A stretch of DNA of 64,000 nucleotides from Halosimplex halobium (GCF_051414055.1 NZ_JBLKNX010000008.1:62001-126000), one strand, 5' to 3'; positions 17,519 to 24,675 are shown, numbered from the stretch's first letter. Notes: generated by a model not told the origin, from the letters alone. Translations and numbers: made by a program.

Positions 17519-18829
17519 ATGCTGGAAGTTCACCGCACCCACCCAGCGAAAATCCGCAATCACTCGCAAGTTGCGGAGTCGCTTAACCGACACGGGTGGG
17601 CGGCCAGCAAACTGTGGAACGTCGCCAACTACCACTCCCGCCAACAGTGGGAGAAGACGGGCGAAATCCCCGACCACGAGGAGTTGAAACGCGAATTGAA
17701 GGATCACGACAAGTACCGAGGGCTGCATTCGCAGTCCAGTCAGCGGGTTCTGGAGGAACTTGCTGAAGCCTTCAACTCGTGGTACTCCTCAGACGACAAC
17801 CGGGACAATCCGCCCGGCTACCGCAAACAGAACTACTACGACGACGAGGGCCGCTGCGTCCACGAAGAACACCCGCGTTCAACGGTCACGTGGAAGCAGA
17901 AGGGCTTCCGCCACGACCAGAAACACAACCGTGTTCGTCTCAGTAAGGGTGCGAATCACAAGGAACACCCCCGCGCTCGGGAGTACATCCTCGTCGAATA
18001 CGAGACGCGCCCAGACGTTGAGGTGGAGAACATCCAGCAAGTACGTGCGGTCTATGACCAAGCGAAGGTGCGATGGGAACTCCACCTCGTCTGCAAACAC
18101 GAGCGCGAAACGCCAGACGCGCCCGGTGATGAGACGGCTGGCATCGACCTCGGCATCTCGAATTTCGCCGCCGTCGCGTATAGCACCGAGGAAGCCGACC
18201 TCTACCCCGGCAACCGCTTGAAACAGGACGGGTACTACTTCCCCAAAGAGATCGCCAAGTGCGACAACTCGGATGGTGAACGAGCCACGAGACTGCATCA
18301 CAAATGGTCGGAGCGCCGCACCCACTTCTTCCATGCCTTCGCCAAGCACATCGTCCAGCGGTGCGTCGAGAAGGGTGTCGGCCAGATCAACATCGGTGAC
18401 TTGGAAGGCGTGCGCGAGGACGATGACGGTGAGGCGAAAAACTGGGGGCGGCACGGCAACCTCGACCTGCATGGGTGGGCGTTCGACCGCTTCACCAGTA
18501 TCCTCGAATACAAGGCGAAGGTCGAAGGGATTGACGTGGATGAGGTGGACGAGGAAGCTACGTCGAAGACGTGTTCGGTGTGCGGAAAAGAAGACGAGAA
18601 TCACCGTGTTGAGCGTGGGTTGTACGTGTGCGAGGACTGTGATGCAGCATTCAACGCGGATGTGAACGGGGCGGAGAACATCCGTCTCGATATCAACGAC
18701 AGCACAAGTAACTCCGAGTCCCCGTCCGGGGATAGGAGTACCGGCTGGTTGGCACAGCCCGGTGTCTACCTGTACGACCTCACCTGCGGATTCCAACCGC
18801 GGGCCGAGGTGGTGGACTCCAAACCCTAA
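17519..18829 (+). CDS. tnpB: TnpB RNA-guided nuclease, catalytically intact
   Basis: 436 residues. The N-terminus MLEVHRTHPAKIRNHSQ is typical of haloarchaeal TnpB. The RuvC-type nuclease triad is present: Asp210 (GIDLGISNF), Glu296 (GDLEGV) and Asp381 (FNADVNGAENI). The zinc ribbon inserted between the last two has Cys352, Cys355, Cys371 and Cys374. Full length and intact residues argue against a decayed copy. TnpB proteins cut DNA next to a short transposon-adjacent motif, guided by an RNA from the right end of the element. A poly-A/T region (TTTTACAAATAAGA) upstream may be its promoter. Confidence 0.9.
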   Translation: MLEVHRTHPAKIRNHSQVAESLNRHGWAASKLWNVANYHSRQQWEKTGEIPDHEELKRELKDHDKYRGLHSQSSQRVLEELAEAFNSWYSSDDNRDNPPGYRKQNYYDDEGRCVHEEHPRSTVTWKQKGFRHDQKHNRVRLSKGANHKEHPRAREYILVEYETRPDVEVENIQQVRAVYDQAKVRWELHLVCKHERETPDAPGDETAGIDLGISNFAAVAYSTEEADLYPGNRLKQDGYYFPKEIAKCDNSDGERATRLHHKWSERRTHFFHAFAKHIVQRCVEKGVGQINIGDLEGVREDDDGEAKNWGRHGNLDLHGWAFDRFTSILEYKAKVEGIDVDEVDEEATSKTCSVCGKEDENHRVERGLYVCEDCDAAFNADVNGAENIRLDINDSTSNSESPSGDRSTGWLAQPGVYLYDLTCGFQPRAEVVDSKP

Positions 18830-18898
18830 TATCCCAACGCTCGGGATTCCACGGCCTTCAGGCCGTGGAGGATGTCAAAGGGGCGCGTTCGTGAGCGC
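18750..18898 (+). ncRNA. Predicted omega/right-end guide RNA of the tnpB element
   Basis: In related elements the guide RNA runs from the 3' part of tnpB through the right-end hairpin and continues about 16-20 bases into flanking DNA, which serves as the guide. By that rule the scaffold ends at 18878 and the guide begins with AGGGGCGCGTTCG. The 5' limit is a guess and transcription is not shown by the sequence. Confidence 0.35.
18849..18868 (+). repeat. Right-end hairpin of the tnpB element
   Basis: Perfect 8-bp stem CCACGGCC / GGCCGTGG with a TTCA loop, matching the left-end hairpin in geometry and loop. It is followed by GAGGATGTCAA, the likely element terminus. Confidence 0.75.
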
Positions 18899-18980
18899 GG
18901 TTTTCCGCGAATTAAGTCGGTTTAACGGGTGTGTCGTCGGTCCGTCGGACTCCGTTCTGGTCGTCCAGTCCGTCGCGAAA

Positions 18981-19002
18981 ACGGGCCGGGAGGGAGTTGA
19001 AC
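18981..19002 (-). repeat. Copy of the tRNA-Lys 3' end (attachment-site-like), distal
   Basis: The 20 bases CGGGCCGGGAGGGAGTTGAA, plus A before and C after, are identical to the complement of the T-loop, T-stem and acceptor 3' strand of the tRNA-Lys gene at 19282. No other tRNA arms follow. This is the expected look of an attachment site left by an integrase that targets the tRNA 3' end. It is 300 bases beyond the genuine 3' end. Confidence 0.7.
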
Positions 19003-19135
19003 TACGCCCGGACGTGCTCGCTTCGGCGGCAGTGCTCGCTCGCTTCGCTCGCGGGCACTGCGCTGCGCACGCCCGGTCTACTTCGACTCCTCCTACCGGT
19101 TCGTGACCCGTTCGCGCCGCTCACGGGTCCACTGT

Positions 19136-19157
19136 ACGGGCCGGGAGGGAGTTGAAC
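19136..19157 (-). repeat. Copy of the tRNA-Lys 3' end (attachment-site-like), proximal
   Basis: Second exact 22-base copy of the same tRNA 3' segment, 155 bases from the distal copy and 145 bases from the tRNA. An inverted, slightly diverged copy lies at 19222-19243. The DNA between copies is GC-rich with short imperfect palindromes (CGCTCGCTTCGCTCG type) and no gene. Confidence 0.7.
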
Positions 19158-19221
19158 CGGAGCCAGAGGGTCCGGCGTGCGGCCTCGCTTCGCTCGGCCG
19201 GTCCGGGCTGCCACTGGCAGG

Positions 19222-19243
19222 GTTCAACTCCTTCCGGGCCGGT
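19222..19243 (+). repeat. Inverted, diverged copy of the tRNA T-arm/acceptor segment
   Basis: GTTCAACTCCTTCCGGGCC on the plus strand matches the tRNA-Lys sense sequence GTTCAACTCCCTCCCGGCCC with a few changes. With the direct copy at 19136 it makes an inverted pair spanning about 108 bases. Confidence 0.5.
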
Positions 19244-19281
19244 TCACTCACCGCCTCGTTACCACTCGGCGGTTCGTTGCA

Positions 19282-19393
19282 CGGGCCGGGAGGGAGTTGA
19301 ACCCCCGACCATCTGGTCTCTCCCGCAACCACGCGGGTCGAACGCGTAGCCGCGATAAAAGCCAGACGCTCTGCCTGACTGAGCTACCGGCCC
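19282..19393 (-). tRNA. tRNA-Lys (anticodon UUU) with a 38-nt intron
   Basis: Reading the minus strand from 19393: acceptor GGGCCGG, TA, D-arm GCTC...GAGC, anticodon stem TCTGG, loop CTTTTA, then a 38-nt insert (19318-19355), then A, stem CCAGA, variable loop TGGTC, T-arm with TTCAACT loop, acceptor CCGGCCC and discriminator G. All stems pair, and the mature tRNA would be 74 nt without CCA. The insert sits after position 37, the canonical archaeal intron site cut by the tRNA splicing endonuclease. The conserved haloarchaeal gene at 19435-20106 ends 41 bases upstream on the same strand. Confidence 0.92.
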
Positions 19394-19434
19394 TTCATCA
19401 CCGAATCGGGGAGACGGCGATTAAGTACTTACGA

Positions 19435-20106
19435 TCAGCCCCGTTCGAAGCGTCGTTCGAGCGCGGTGGCGACGATCTCGTCGGGTTCGACGTCCTCCAG
19501 TGCGGCGCGCCTGCGGAGCTCGCGGTAGACCTCCGGCGGGAGTTCCATGGTGAGTTCGCCGAGGGTGATCCCTTCGGCGGCCAGCGCCTCGTCGACGGGG
19601 GTGCCGTCGTTGACGTCGCTGGCGACCGAGCGGACCTGGCGGACGGTCATGTCGTGGTCGAGGACGGCCCACGCGAGCTGGAGGCGGGCGGCGCCGGCGA
19701 CGCGGGCGATGTGCTTGGCGGCGGTGGGGGCGATCTCGCCCATCGCGACGTGCTTGCGGATCGAGCGGGGCAGGTCGTGGACGCGGGACCACTTGCGGAT
19801 GAAGGCGACGGTGGCCTCCCCGCCGGCCCGTTCGGCGGCGGCCTTGTACGAGCCCTCGCCGCGGACCAGCGCGGCGCAGGCGGCCGCGCCCCGGAGCATG
19901 AAGACGGTGTCGGCCTCGCCGGCGGCGTCGCTGGCGAACTGCCGGACGGTCTCGGCGGCGGTCTCGAGGCTCTCCGGGTCGTCGGGGTCGAACTCGACGG
20001 CCTCCTCGGGCCGCTGGCCGGTGACGCTCGGGTCGCCGCGGATGACCGGTGCCCCGACCGGCGACTCCCGGTCCGTCGGCGGATCGCCTGGCCCCTCGTG
20101 GCTCAT
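19435..20106 (-). CDS. Conserved haloarchaeal protein with ParB-like helix-turn-helix region (DUF7119-like)
   Basis: 223 residues. After a disordered acidic start, residues about 50-100 are helical (VFMLRGAAACAALVRGEGSYKAAAERAGGE). The middle (IRKHVAMGEIAPTAAKHIARVAG...WAVLDHDMTVRQVRSVASDV) resembles the helix-turn-helix core of ParB/KorB-type proteins. The C-terminus (MELPPEVYRELRRRAALEDVEPDEIVATALERRF) has a ribbon-helix-helix look. A role in DNA binding is likely; I recall similar proteins labelled DUF7119, but that name is from memory. The gene lies directly upstream of tRNA-Lys on the same strand, so co-transcription is possible. Confidence 0.7.
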   Translation of the reverse strand: MSHEGPGDPPTDRESPVGAPVIRGDPSVTGQRPEEAVEFDPDDPESLETAAETVRQFASDAAGEADTVFMLRGAAACAALVRGEGSYKAAAERAGGEATVAFIRKWSRVHDLPRSIRKHVAMGEIAPTAAKHIARVAGAARLQLAWAVLDHDMTVRQVRSVASDVNDGTPVDEALAAEGITLGELTMELPPEVYRELRRRAALEDVEPDEIVATALERRFERG

Positions 20107-20236
20107 CGCTCGTCCCTTCGGAACGGTCTCTCAAAAGGGTCCCGTCTGTCGGCACGACCGGTGCACACGCGCCCGGCGGCCGATCGACCGTCGCCGTCGC
20201 GGCCCCGCGGCCGGGGTCGCGGCTCGACCACGGCCG

Positions 20237-20374
20237 TCAGTCGGACGCCTCGGCGCGCTCCTCGGAGAGGTGCTCCCAGACCTCGGCGCAGCCACACCCG
20301 TCCTCCACGTCGTCGAGGTGGCTGGTATCCGGCTCGGGCGCTTCGTCGTCGTGGGTGTCTGTCGTCTGGGTCAT
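20237..20374 (-). CDS. Small acidic Cys-containing protein
   Basis: 45-residue reading frame MTQTTDTHDDEAPEPD..., with a conserved-looking core DDVEDGCGCAEVWEHLSEERAE. The CGC motif followed by an amphipathic helix is a pattern I associate with tiny conserved haloarchaeal proteins. Codon third positions are strongly G/C and the composition is acidic, as in real local genes. Function unknown. The ATG lies 209 bases from the divergent gene at 20584, a stretch in which I see no other gene. Confidence 0.55.
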   Translation of the reverse strand: MTQTTDTHDDEAPEPDTSHLDDVEDGCGCAEVWEHLSEERAEASD

Positions 20375-20583
20375 CGGTTCGTCGTACACCCGGATACAGG
20401 CCACACTCTCTTAACCCGTCGCGCTCCCGTAATTGCTACCCGGGCTGCGACCTACCGGCAATCCCTTCAGCTATCTCGGACGGGCGCGGCGGCGGCCGGT
20501 CCGTCCCCGCTCGGCAGCCGACCCACCGGCGAGTGTTGTCCGGGGCGACAGGCTCTGGGTACTCCGGGGCGTAGGGGCCGGCA

Positions 20584-20925
20584 GTGACGACCGACGTTCA
20601 CCAGCTCGACGACGGTGCCTGGATCAGCGTCAACGACGAGCGGCAGATCAACGTCAGCGACCTGTGGCTGCTGGCCCGCCAGGAGGTCTGCGACTGCGAG
20701 ACCGCCGACTTCCTCGTCGAGGGGTTCGCCGAGGTCGGCGTCGACCACCCGGACATCCAGGCGAAGGTCGCCGGCCGCTGTATCACCTGCGGCCGGGAGG
20801 GGGTGACCGGCTGGCTCACCGTCGGCCGCGTCATCGACCCCGCGGACGGCGAGTTCTACCCCGTCGACACCGCGAGCGTCCAGATCCCGGAACAGCGTCG
20901 CCGCCTCGCTCGCCCCGAAGAGTAG
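20584..20925 (+). CDS. Small Cys-containing protein upstream of the nitrite/sulfite reductase
   Basis: 113 residues from a GTG start. The N-terminus (VHQLDDGAWISVNDERQINVSDLWLLARQEVCDCETADFLVEGFAEVGVDHPDIQAKV) is followed by a CITCGREG knuckle and a beta-rich end. With VCDCE these give four Cys residues that could bind a metal. I do not recognise the family. It precedes the siroheme reductase by 87 bases on the same strand, but a separate TATA-like box stands between them, so functional linkage is only suggested. Confidence 0.6.
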   Translation: MTTDVHQLDDGAWISVNDERQINVSDLWLLARQEVCDCETADFLVEGFAEVGVDHPDIQAKVAGRCITCGREGVTGWLTVGRVIDPADGEFYPVDTASVQIPEQRRRLARPEE

Positions 20926-20980
20926 GCAACACGATCCGGCTTTCGGGAGAGGTGGAGTTGCTTGTCGAGATGCGCGTGCG

Positions 20981-20988
20981 TTTAAGTA
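20981..20988 (+). promoter_or_regulatory. TATA-like promoter element of the siroheme reductase
   Basis: TTTAAGTA lies 25-32 bases before ATG 21013, the usual distance for a leaderless haloarchaeal transcript. The same octamer in the same place precedes argW. Confidence 0.55.
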
Positions 20989-21012
20989 CGGAGCTATTGG
21001 GGAGAGACACGA

Positions 21013-22776
21013 ATGCCGTCGAAAGTCGAGAACTGGAAGAGCGAGGTCTACGGCAACGAGATACGCGAACACCTGATGGAGTTCGCCGAGGAGGGCTGGG
21101 ACGCCATCCCGGAGGACGAACACGACGCCTGGTTCGAGCGGTTCAAGTGGTGGGGGCTGTACCACCAGCGGAAGGGCCAGGAGTCGTACTTCATGATGCG
21201 CATCGGGACGCCCAACGGCGTCCTCGAACCCGGCCAGCTGCGGGTCGTCGGCGAGATCGCCGACGAGTACGCCCGCGGCCCCGTCGACAACCCCGAGTTC
21301 GGCGGCGCCTACTGTGACTGGACGACCCGCCAGTCGATCCAGCTCCACTGGATCAAACTCGAGGACGTCCCGGAGATCTTCGAGAAACTCGAAGCCAACG
21401 GCCTCTCGACCCAGCAGGCCTGCGGTGACTCCTGGCGCAACATCGTCGGCTGTCCGGTCGCCGGCAAGGACGAACACGAGCACATCGACGCCTGGCCGGT
21501 CGCCCAGGATCTGCACGAGACGTTCAAGGGCGACGACGACCACACCAACCTCCCCCGGAAGTGGAAGGTCTCGGTCACCGGCTGTGACCAGGGCTGTGGC
21601 CAGGGCGACATCAACGACCTCGCCTTCGAGCCGGCCGAGAAGGACGGCGAACTCGGCTTCAACGTCCGCGTCGGCGGCGGGCTCGCCCGCAAGGAGCCCC
21701 GCTTCGCCCGCGACATCGACGTGTGGGTGCCCACCGAGAAGGTCAACGAGGTCGCCGGCGGCATGTCCGCACTCTTCCGCGAGTACGGCGACCGCGAGGA
21801 CCGCTTCAACGCCCGCATCAAGTTCCTCATGGACGAGTGGGGTCCCGAGAAGATGCGACGGGTCCTCCAGGAGGAGTTCGTCGACTTCGAGCTCCCGACC
21901 GCCGGCGAGGACATGCGCGACCAGTACACCTACAACGCCGGCACCGGCGAGCACGGCGACCACGTCGGCGTCTACGACCAGCCCGACGGGAAGAACTACG
22001 TCGGCCTGAACGTCCTCGTCGGCCGCATGGGCGTCGACGACGTGCTGGAACTCGCTGATCTGGCCGAGGAGTACGGCTCCGGTGAGGTCCGGCTGACCCA
22101 GCGCCAGAACATCATCGTCACGGACGTGCCCGACGAGAAGCTCGACGCCTTCCTCGACGAGCCGCTGCTGGAGGACTACTCGCCGAATCCCAGTCCGTTC
22201 ATGCGCGGCTCCATCGCCTGTACGGGGACGGAGTTCTGCTCGCTCTCCATCGTCGAGACGAAGAACCGCCAGGTCCGCTACGCCCGCTGGCTGAAGGACA
22301 ACGTCGACCTGCCCGAGGAGGTCGAGGACTTCCACATCCACCTCTCGGGCTGTACCGCTTCGTGCGCCCAGCCGCAGATCGCCGACATCTCCCTGCGCGG
22401 GATGAAGACGCGCAAGGACGGCGAACCCGTGGAAGCGCTGGACATCGGCCTCGGCGGCGGCCTCGGCGAGAACCCGCGGTTCGCCGACTGGGTCGAACTG
22501 CGCGTCCCCGTCGACGAGGTGCCCGGCGCGATCAGGAACCTCGTGGACAACTACGAGGCCGAGCGCGACGGGACGGAGACGTTCCGCGAGTTCGTCGCCC
22601 GCCACGACGAGGACGCCCTCGCCGAGTTCGTCGAACCCGAGGAGACGGACTACGAGGACCCGTACATGCACAACACGAAGATGACGTGGTATCCCTACAC
22701 CGAGGACAGCGAGATGAGCGACTCCCCGGCGCCGACCGACGCCGAGGGCAACTCGATCGCGCCCGCCGACGACTGA
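21013..22776 (+). CDS. nirA: Ferredoxin-dependent nitrite/sulfite reductase (siroheme, 4Fe-4S)
   Basis: 587 residues with the duplicated nitrite/sulfite reductase fold. The N-terminal half has GLYHQRKGQESYFMMRI and TTRQSIQLHW. The 4Fe-4S/siroheme Cys residues are all present: Cys403 and Cys409 (CTGTEFC), Cys447 and Cys451 (GCTASC), in canonical spacing. The enzyme takes six electrons from ferredoxin to reduce nitrite to ammonia or sulfite to sulfide. The CTGTEFCSLSIVETK block is what I associate with assimilatory nitrite reductases, but no nitrate reductase or nitrate transporter lies nearby, so a sulfite reductase role remains open. The C-terminal 25 residues are an acidic Ser-rich extension. 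Confidence 0.88.
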   Translation: MPSKVENWKSEVYGNEIREHLMEFAEEGWDAIPEDEHDAWFERFKWWGLYHQRKGQESYFMMRIGTPNGVLEPGQLRVVGEIADEYARGPVDNPEFGGAYCDWTTRQSIQLHWIKLEDVPEIFEKLEANGLSTQQACGDSWRNIVGCPVAGKDEHEHIDAWPVAQDLHETFKGDDDHTNLPRKWKVSVTGCDQGCGQGDINDLAFEPAEKDGELGFNVRVGGGLARKEPRFARDIDVWVPTEKVNEVAGGMSALFREYGDREDRFNARIKFLMDEWGPEKMRRVLQEEFVDFELPTAGEDMRDQYTYNAGTGEHGDHVGVYDQPDGKNYVGLNVLVGRMGVDDVLELADLAEEYGSGEVRLTQRQNIIVTDVPDEKLDAFLDEPLLEDYSPNPSPFMRGSIACTGTEFCSLSIVETKNRQVRYARWLKDNVDLPEEVEDFHIHLSGCTASCAQPQIADISLRGMKTRKDGEPVEALDIGLGGGLGENPRFADWVELRVPVDEVPGAIRNLVDNYEAERDGTETFREFVARHDEDALAEFVEPEETDYEDPYMHNTKMTWYPYTEDSEMSDSPAPTDAEGNSIAPADD

Positions 22777-22866
22777 GCGGACGCCCGGACTCGCTCTTCC
22801 TCGGAGGCCGACGCCTCGGCGCCCCGCAACGTTATTTCGCTGGACTCCCTATCCTCCCCCGTACCC

Positions 22867-23070
22867 ATGACCGGTGACGAGCACGTCCATCCGGAAGTGG
22901 GATCGCAGGACTGGGACAACCCGGACTTCTGTCCGTTCTGCGGCGAGCAACTCCCCGACGGCGGTGCCGGGTTCATCGACCACACGAAGGAGAGCGACAC
23001 CTGCCGCGAGCGGTTCGAGGTGTGGCGGTCGAACATCGCCGACGACGTGGCCGGCGAGTGGACCGGCTGA
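22867..23070 (+). CDS. Small zinc-ribbon-like protein
   Basis: 67 residues: DNPDFCPFCGEQLPDGGAGFIDHTKESDTCRERFEVWRSNIADDVAGEW. A CPFC knuckle with a downstream His (HTKES) and Cys (DTC) could form one zinc site. It has the shape of the short conserved haloarchaeal zinc-finger proteins (from memory, DUF7501-like). It follows the siroheme reductase by 90 bases. An ATG at 22867 follows ACGTTATTTCGC, a possible promoter. Confidence 0.68.
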   Translation: MTGDEHVHPEVGSQDWDNPDFCPFCGEQLPDGGAGFIDHTKESDTCRERFEVWRSNIADDVAGEWTG

Positions 23071-23105
23071 GTCGCGGACCCGGCGACGGTCGGCGGCTGC
23101 CGCCG

Positions 23106-23111
23106 CTTAAG
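23106..23111 (+). promoter_or_regulatory. TATA-like promoter element
   Basis: CTTAAG 24-29 bases before ATG 23135 in a GC-rich gap; spacing fits a leaderless transcript. Confidence 0.4.
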
Positions 23112-23134
23112 TGGCTGGCCCGCCGACCGTCGGT

Positions 23135-23422
23135 ATGGTCGACCGCATCCTGAAGGTCAACGCCTACACCACCTTCGACCTGCTCGACGGCCGCGTCGAG
23201 GGCCACGGCTTCGAGGAGGAGGCGCTGACCGTCCTGAACGTCACCACCGACAGTCGCGACGACCCCGACCACGTCGAGTTGCAGGTCGAGATGGACAACA
23301 CGGACCTCGACGAGGTGACCGCTCACGCCGACCACGTGGAACTCTCGGCCGAGCAGGCCCGCGAACTCGCCGCCGAACTGGAGAAGTACGCCGGCCGCGT
23401 CGAATCGGCTGACGTAGACTAA
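23135..23422 (+). CDS. Conserved haloarchaeal protein (DUF6360-like)
   Basis: 95 residues: MVDRILKVNAYTTFDLLDGRVEGHGFEEEALTVLNV, then alternating beta strands and a C-terminal helix (SAEQARELAAELEKYAGRVE). The sequence matches my memory of the haloarchaeal family DUF6360; no function is known. ATG 23135 is preferred to GTG 23111, which overlaps the TATA-like CTTAAG box. It is followed by a 446-base gene-free stretch with a large inverted repeat. Confidence 0.7.
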   Translation: MVDRILKVNAYTTFDLLDGRVEGHGFEEEALTVLNVTTDSRDDPDHVELQVEMDNTDLDEVTAHADHVELSAEQARELAAELEKYAGRVESADVD

Positions 23423-23467
23423 GTCGGATTCGGAGTGCCTGAGCGGCGAGTACCGCTCGAACCAGAA

Positions 23468-23753
23468 CTGCGAACAGCGTGAAAGCCCCCGCTCGCTGCG
23501 GTCCCGGGGCTCGCTGCGCGCCTCGTCGTTCGCTCCGCTCACTCCTGCGGTGCTTGCGTCGCCCGGGTTCCCGCAGCGAGCGGCCCCTTTCATTCCCACC
23601 CGTATCGGCTGGCCGGTCAGTCTGAGCGGGTGGGAATGAAAGGGGCGACGCGTTCGGTCCGTCCCGGACGACGCAAGCACCGCAGGCCGAAGGCCGAGGA
23701 GCGCAGCGAGGCCCGGACGGTCGAACGCGTCGGGGCTTTCAGGCTGTTTGCGG
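23468..23753. repeat. Large nested inverted repeat in a gene-free stretch
   Basis: Three arm pairs are nested about one centre near 23614. The inner pair is 23584-23601 with 23628-23645, 18 bp and perfect (CCCCTTTCATTCCCACCC). The middle pair is 23545-23561 with 23669-23685, 17 bp and perfect (CTGCGGTGCTTGCGTCG). The outer pair is 23468-23489 with 23732-23753, about 22 bp with several mismatches. Between arms lie GCTCGCTGCG/CGCAGCGAGG-type segments that also face each other. It fills most of the 446 bases between the DUF6360-like gene and pheA. No gene is seen in it. Confidence 0.85.
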
Positions 23754-23868
23754 CGGCGACTCTCGAAGCGGTCGAGCCGTTCCCGCAGCCGTTCGTACCC
23801 CGTTCATCGACGAGAACCACTGCTAGCGACCACGACGCTTTTCACGGCGAGCGGCGAACCGGGGGGTA

Positions 23869-24675
23869 ATGGAAGCACTGACGCTCGGTCCGGCGGGGAC
23901 CTACTCCCACCGGGCGGCGAAGGCGGTGGCCGACGAGGTGGTCTTCACGGACTCGAAGACGGCCATCGTCGAGGCGGTCGCGAGCGGCGAGTACGAGCGG
24001 GGGGTCGTCCCCGTCGAGAACAGCACCGAGGGGCCCGTCACGGAGTCGCTCGACGCGTTCGCCGAGTTCGACGTGGCCGCGGTCCGCGAACTCATCACGC
24101 CCATCCGCCACGCGCTCATCGCGCAGGGGCCGGAGTTCGACGTGGTGGCCAGCCACCCGCAGGCGCTCGCGCAGTGTCGCGAGTACCTCGACGCGAACTA
24201 TCCCAGCGCCACCCTGGAGTCGATGACCTCGACCGCCGCCGGCGTCGAGCGTGCCCGCGAGGACCCGGGCGTCGCCGCCATCGGCCACCCGCAAAATGCG
24301 GACGAGGAACTCCAGGTGGTCGCCGAGGACATCCAGGACCAGTCGTCGAACGCGACCCGATTCCTCGTCGTCGCGCCCGCGAGCGAGCGCAGCGAGGCCG
24401 GCTCGAAGACCTCCTTCATCGTCTACCCGAACGTCGACTACCCCGGGCTGCTGCTGGAACTCCTGGAGCCGTTCGCCGACCGCGATATCAATCTCACGCG
24501 CGTCGAGTCCCGCCCCAGCGGCGAGCGGCTGGGCGACTACGTCTTCCACATCGACGTGGAGGCGGGCCTCTACGAGGAGCGAACCCAGGAGGCGCTTTCG
24601 GAGATCGAGGCCATCGCCGACGAGGGATGGGTCCGACGGCTGGGCTCCTACGACAGCGAGACGGTGCTGGACTGA
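23869..24675 (+). CDS. pheA: Prephenate dehydratase
   Basis: 268-residue monofunctional enzyme converting prephenate to phenylpyruvate for phenylalanine synthesis. The catalytic domain starts LTLGPAGTYSHRAA, contains VVPVENSTEG near 45-55, and has the NATRFLVV block with the catalytic Thr-Arg-Phe near 163. The regulatory ACT domain follows (PGLLLELLEPFADRDINLTRVESRPSGERLGDYVFHID) and keeps the ESRP motif for phenylalanine feedback. Between the domains is the peptide ASERSEAGSK, encoded by a GAGCGAGCGCAGCGAGG sequence of a type also found in the inverted repeat upstream. Start ATG 23869. Confidence 0.92.
   Translation: MEALTLGPAGTYSHRAAKAVADEVVFTDSKTAIVEAVASGEYERGVVPVENSTEGPVTESLDAFAEFDVAAVRELITPIRHALIAQGPEFDVVASHPQALAQCREYLDANYPSATLESMTSTAAGVERAREDPGVAAIGHPQNADEELQVVAEDIQDQSSNATRFLVVAPASERSEAGSKTSFIVYPNVDYPGLLLELLEPFADRDINLTRVESRPSGERLGDYVFHIDVEAGLYEERTQEALSEIEAIADEGWVRRLGSYDSETVLD

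Larger units (their letters stand above)
17375..18878 (+). mobile_element. Solo-tnpB IS200/IS605-group element (IS1341-like)
   Basis: About 1.5 kb element with one gene, tnpB, and no tnpA. Each end carries an 8-bp-stem hairpin with the same TTCA loop (17381-17400 left, 18849-18868 right). The right end reads GAGGATGTCAA, the usual terminus of haloarchaeal members, so the right boundary is placed after 18878. The left boundary is approximate. No flanking target duplication is expected for this group. The A+T-rich stretch at 17471-17510, before tnpB, contrasts with the surrounding DNA. Mobilisation would need a TnpA acting in trans. Confidence 0.8.

Noticed and set aside
18985..19015. Additional tRNA gene at the distal tRNA-like copy
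   Set aside because: Only the T-arm and acceptor 3' strand are present; no D-arm, anticodon arm or acceptor 5' strand follows. The same holds for the copy at 19136.
23584..23645. Simple transcription terminator
   Set aside because: Archaeal terminators are mainly T-runs. Here arms are long, nested over about 290 bases, and no T-run follows, so it is listed as a repeat instead.
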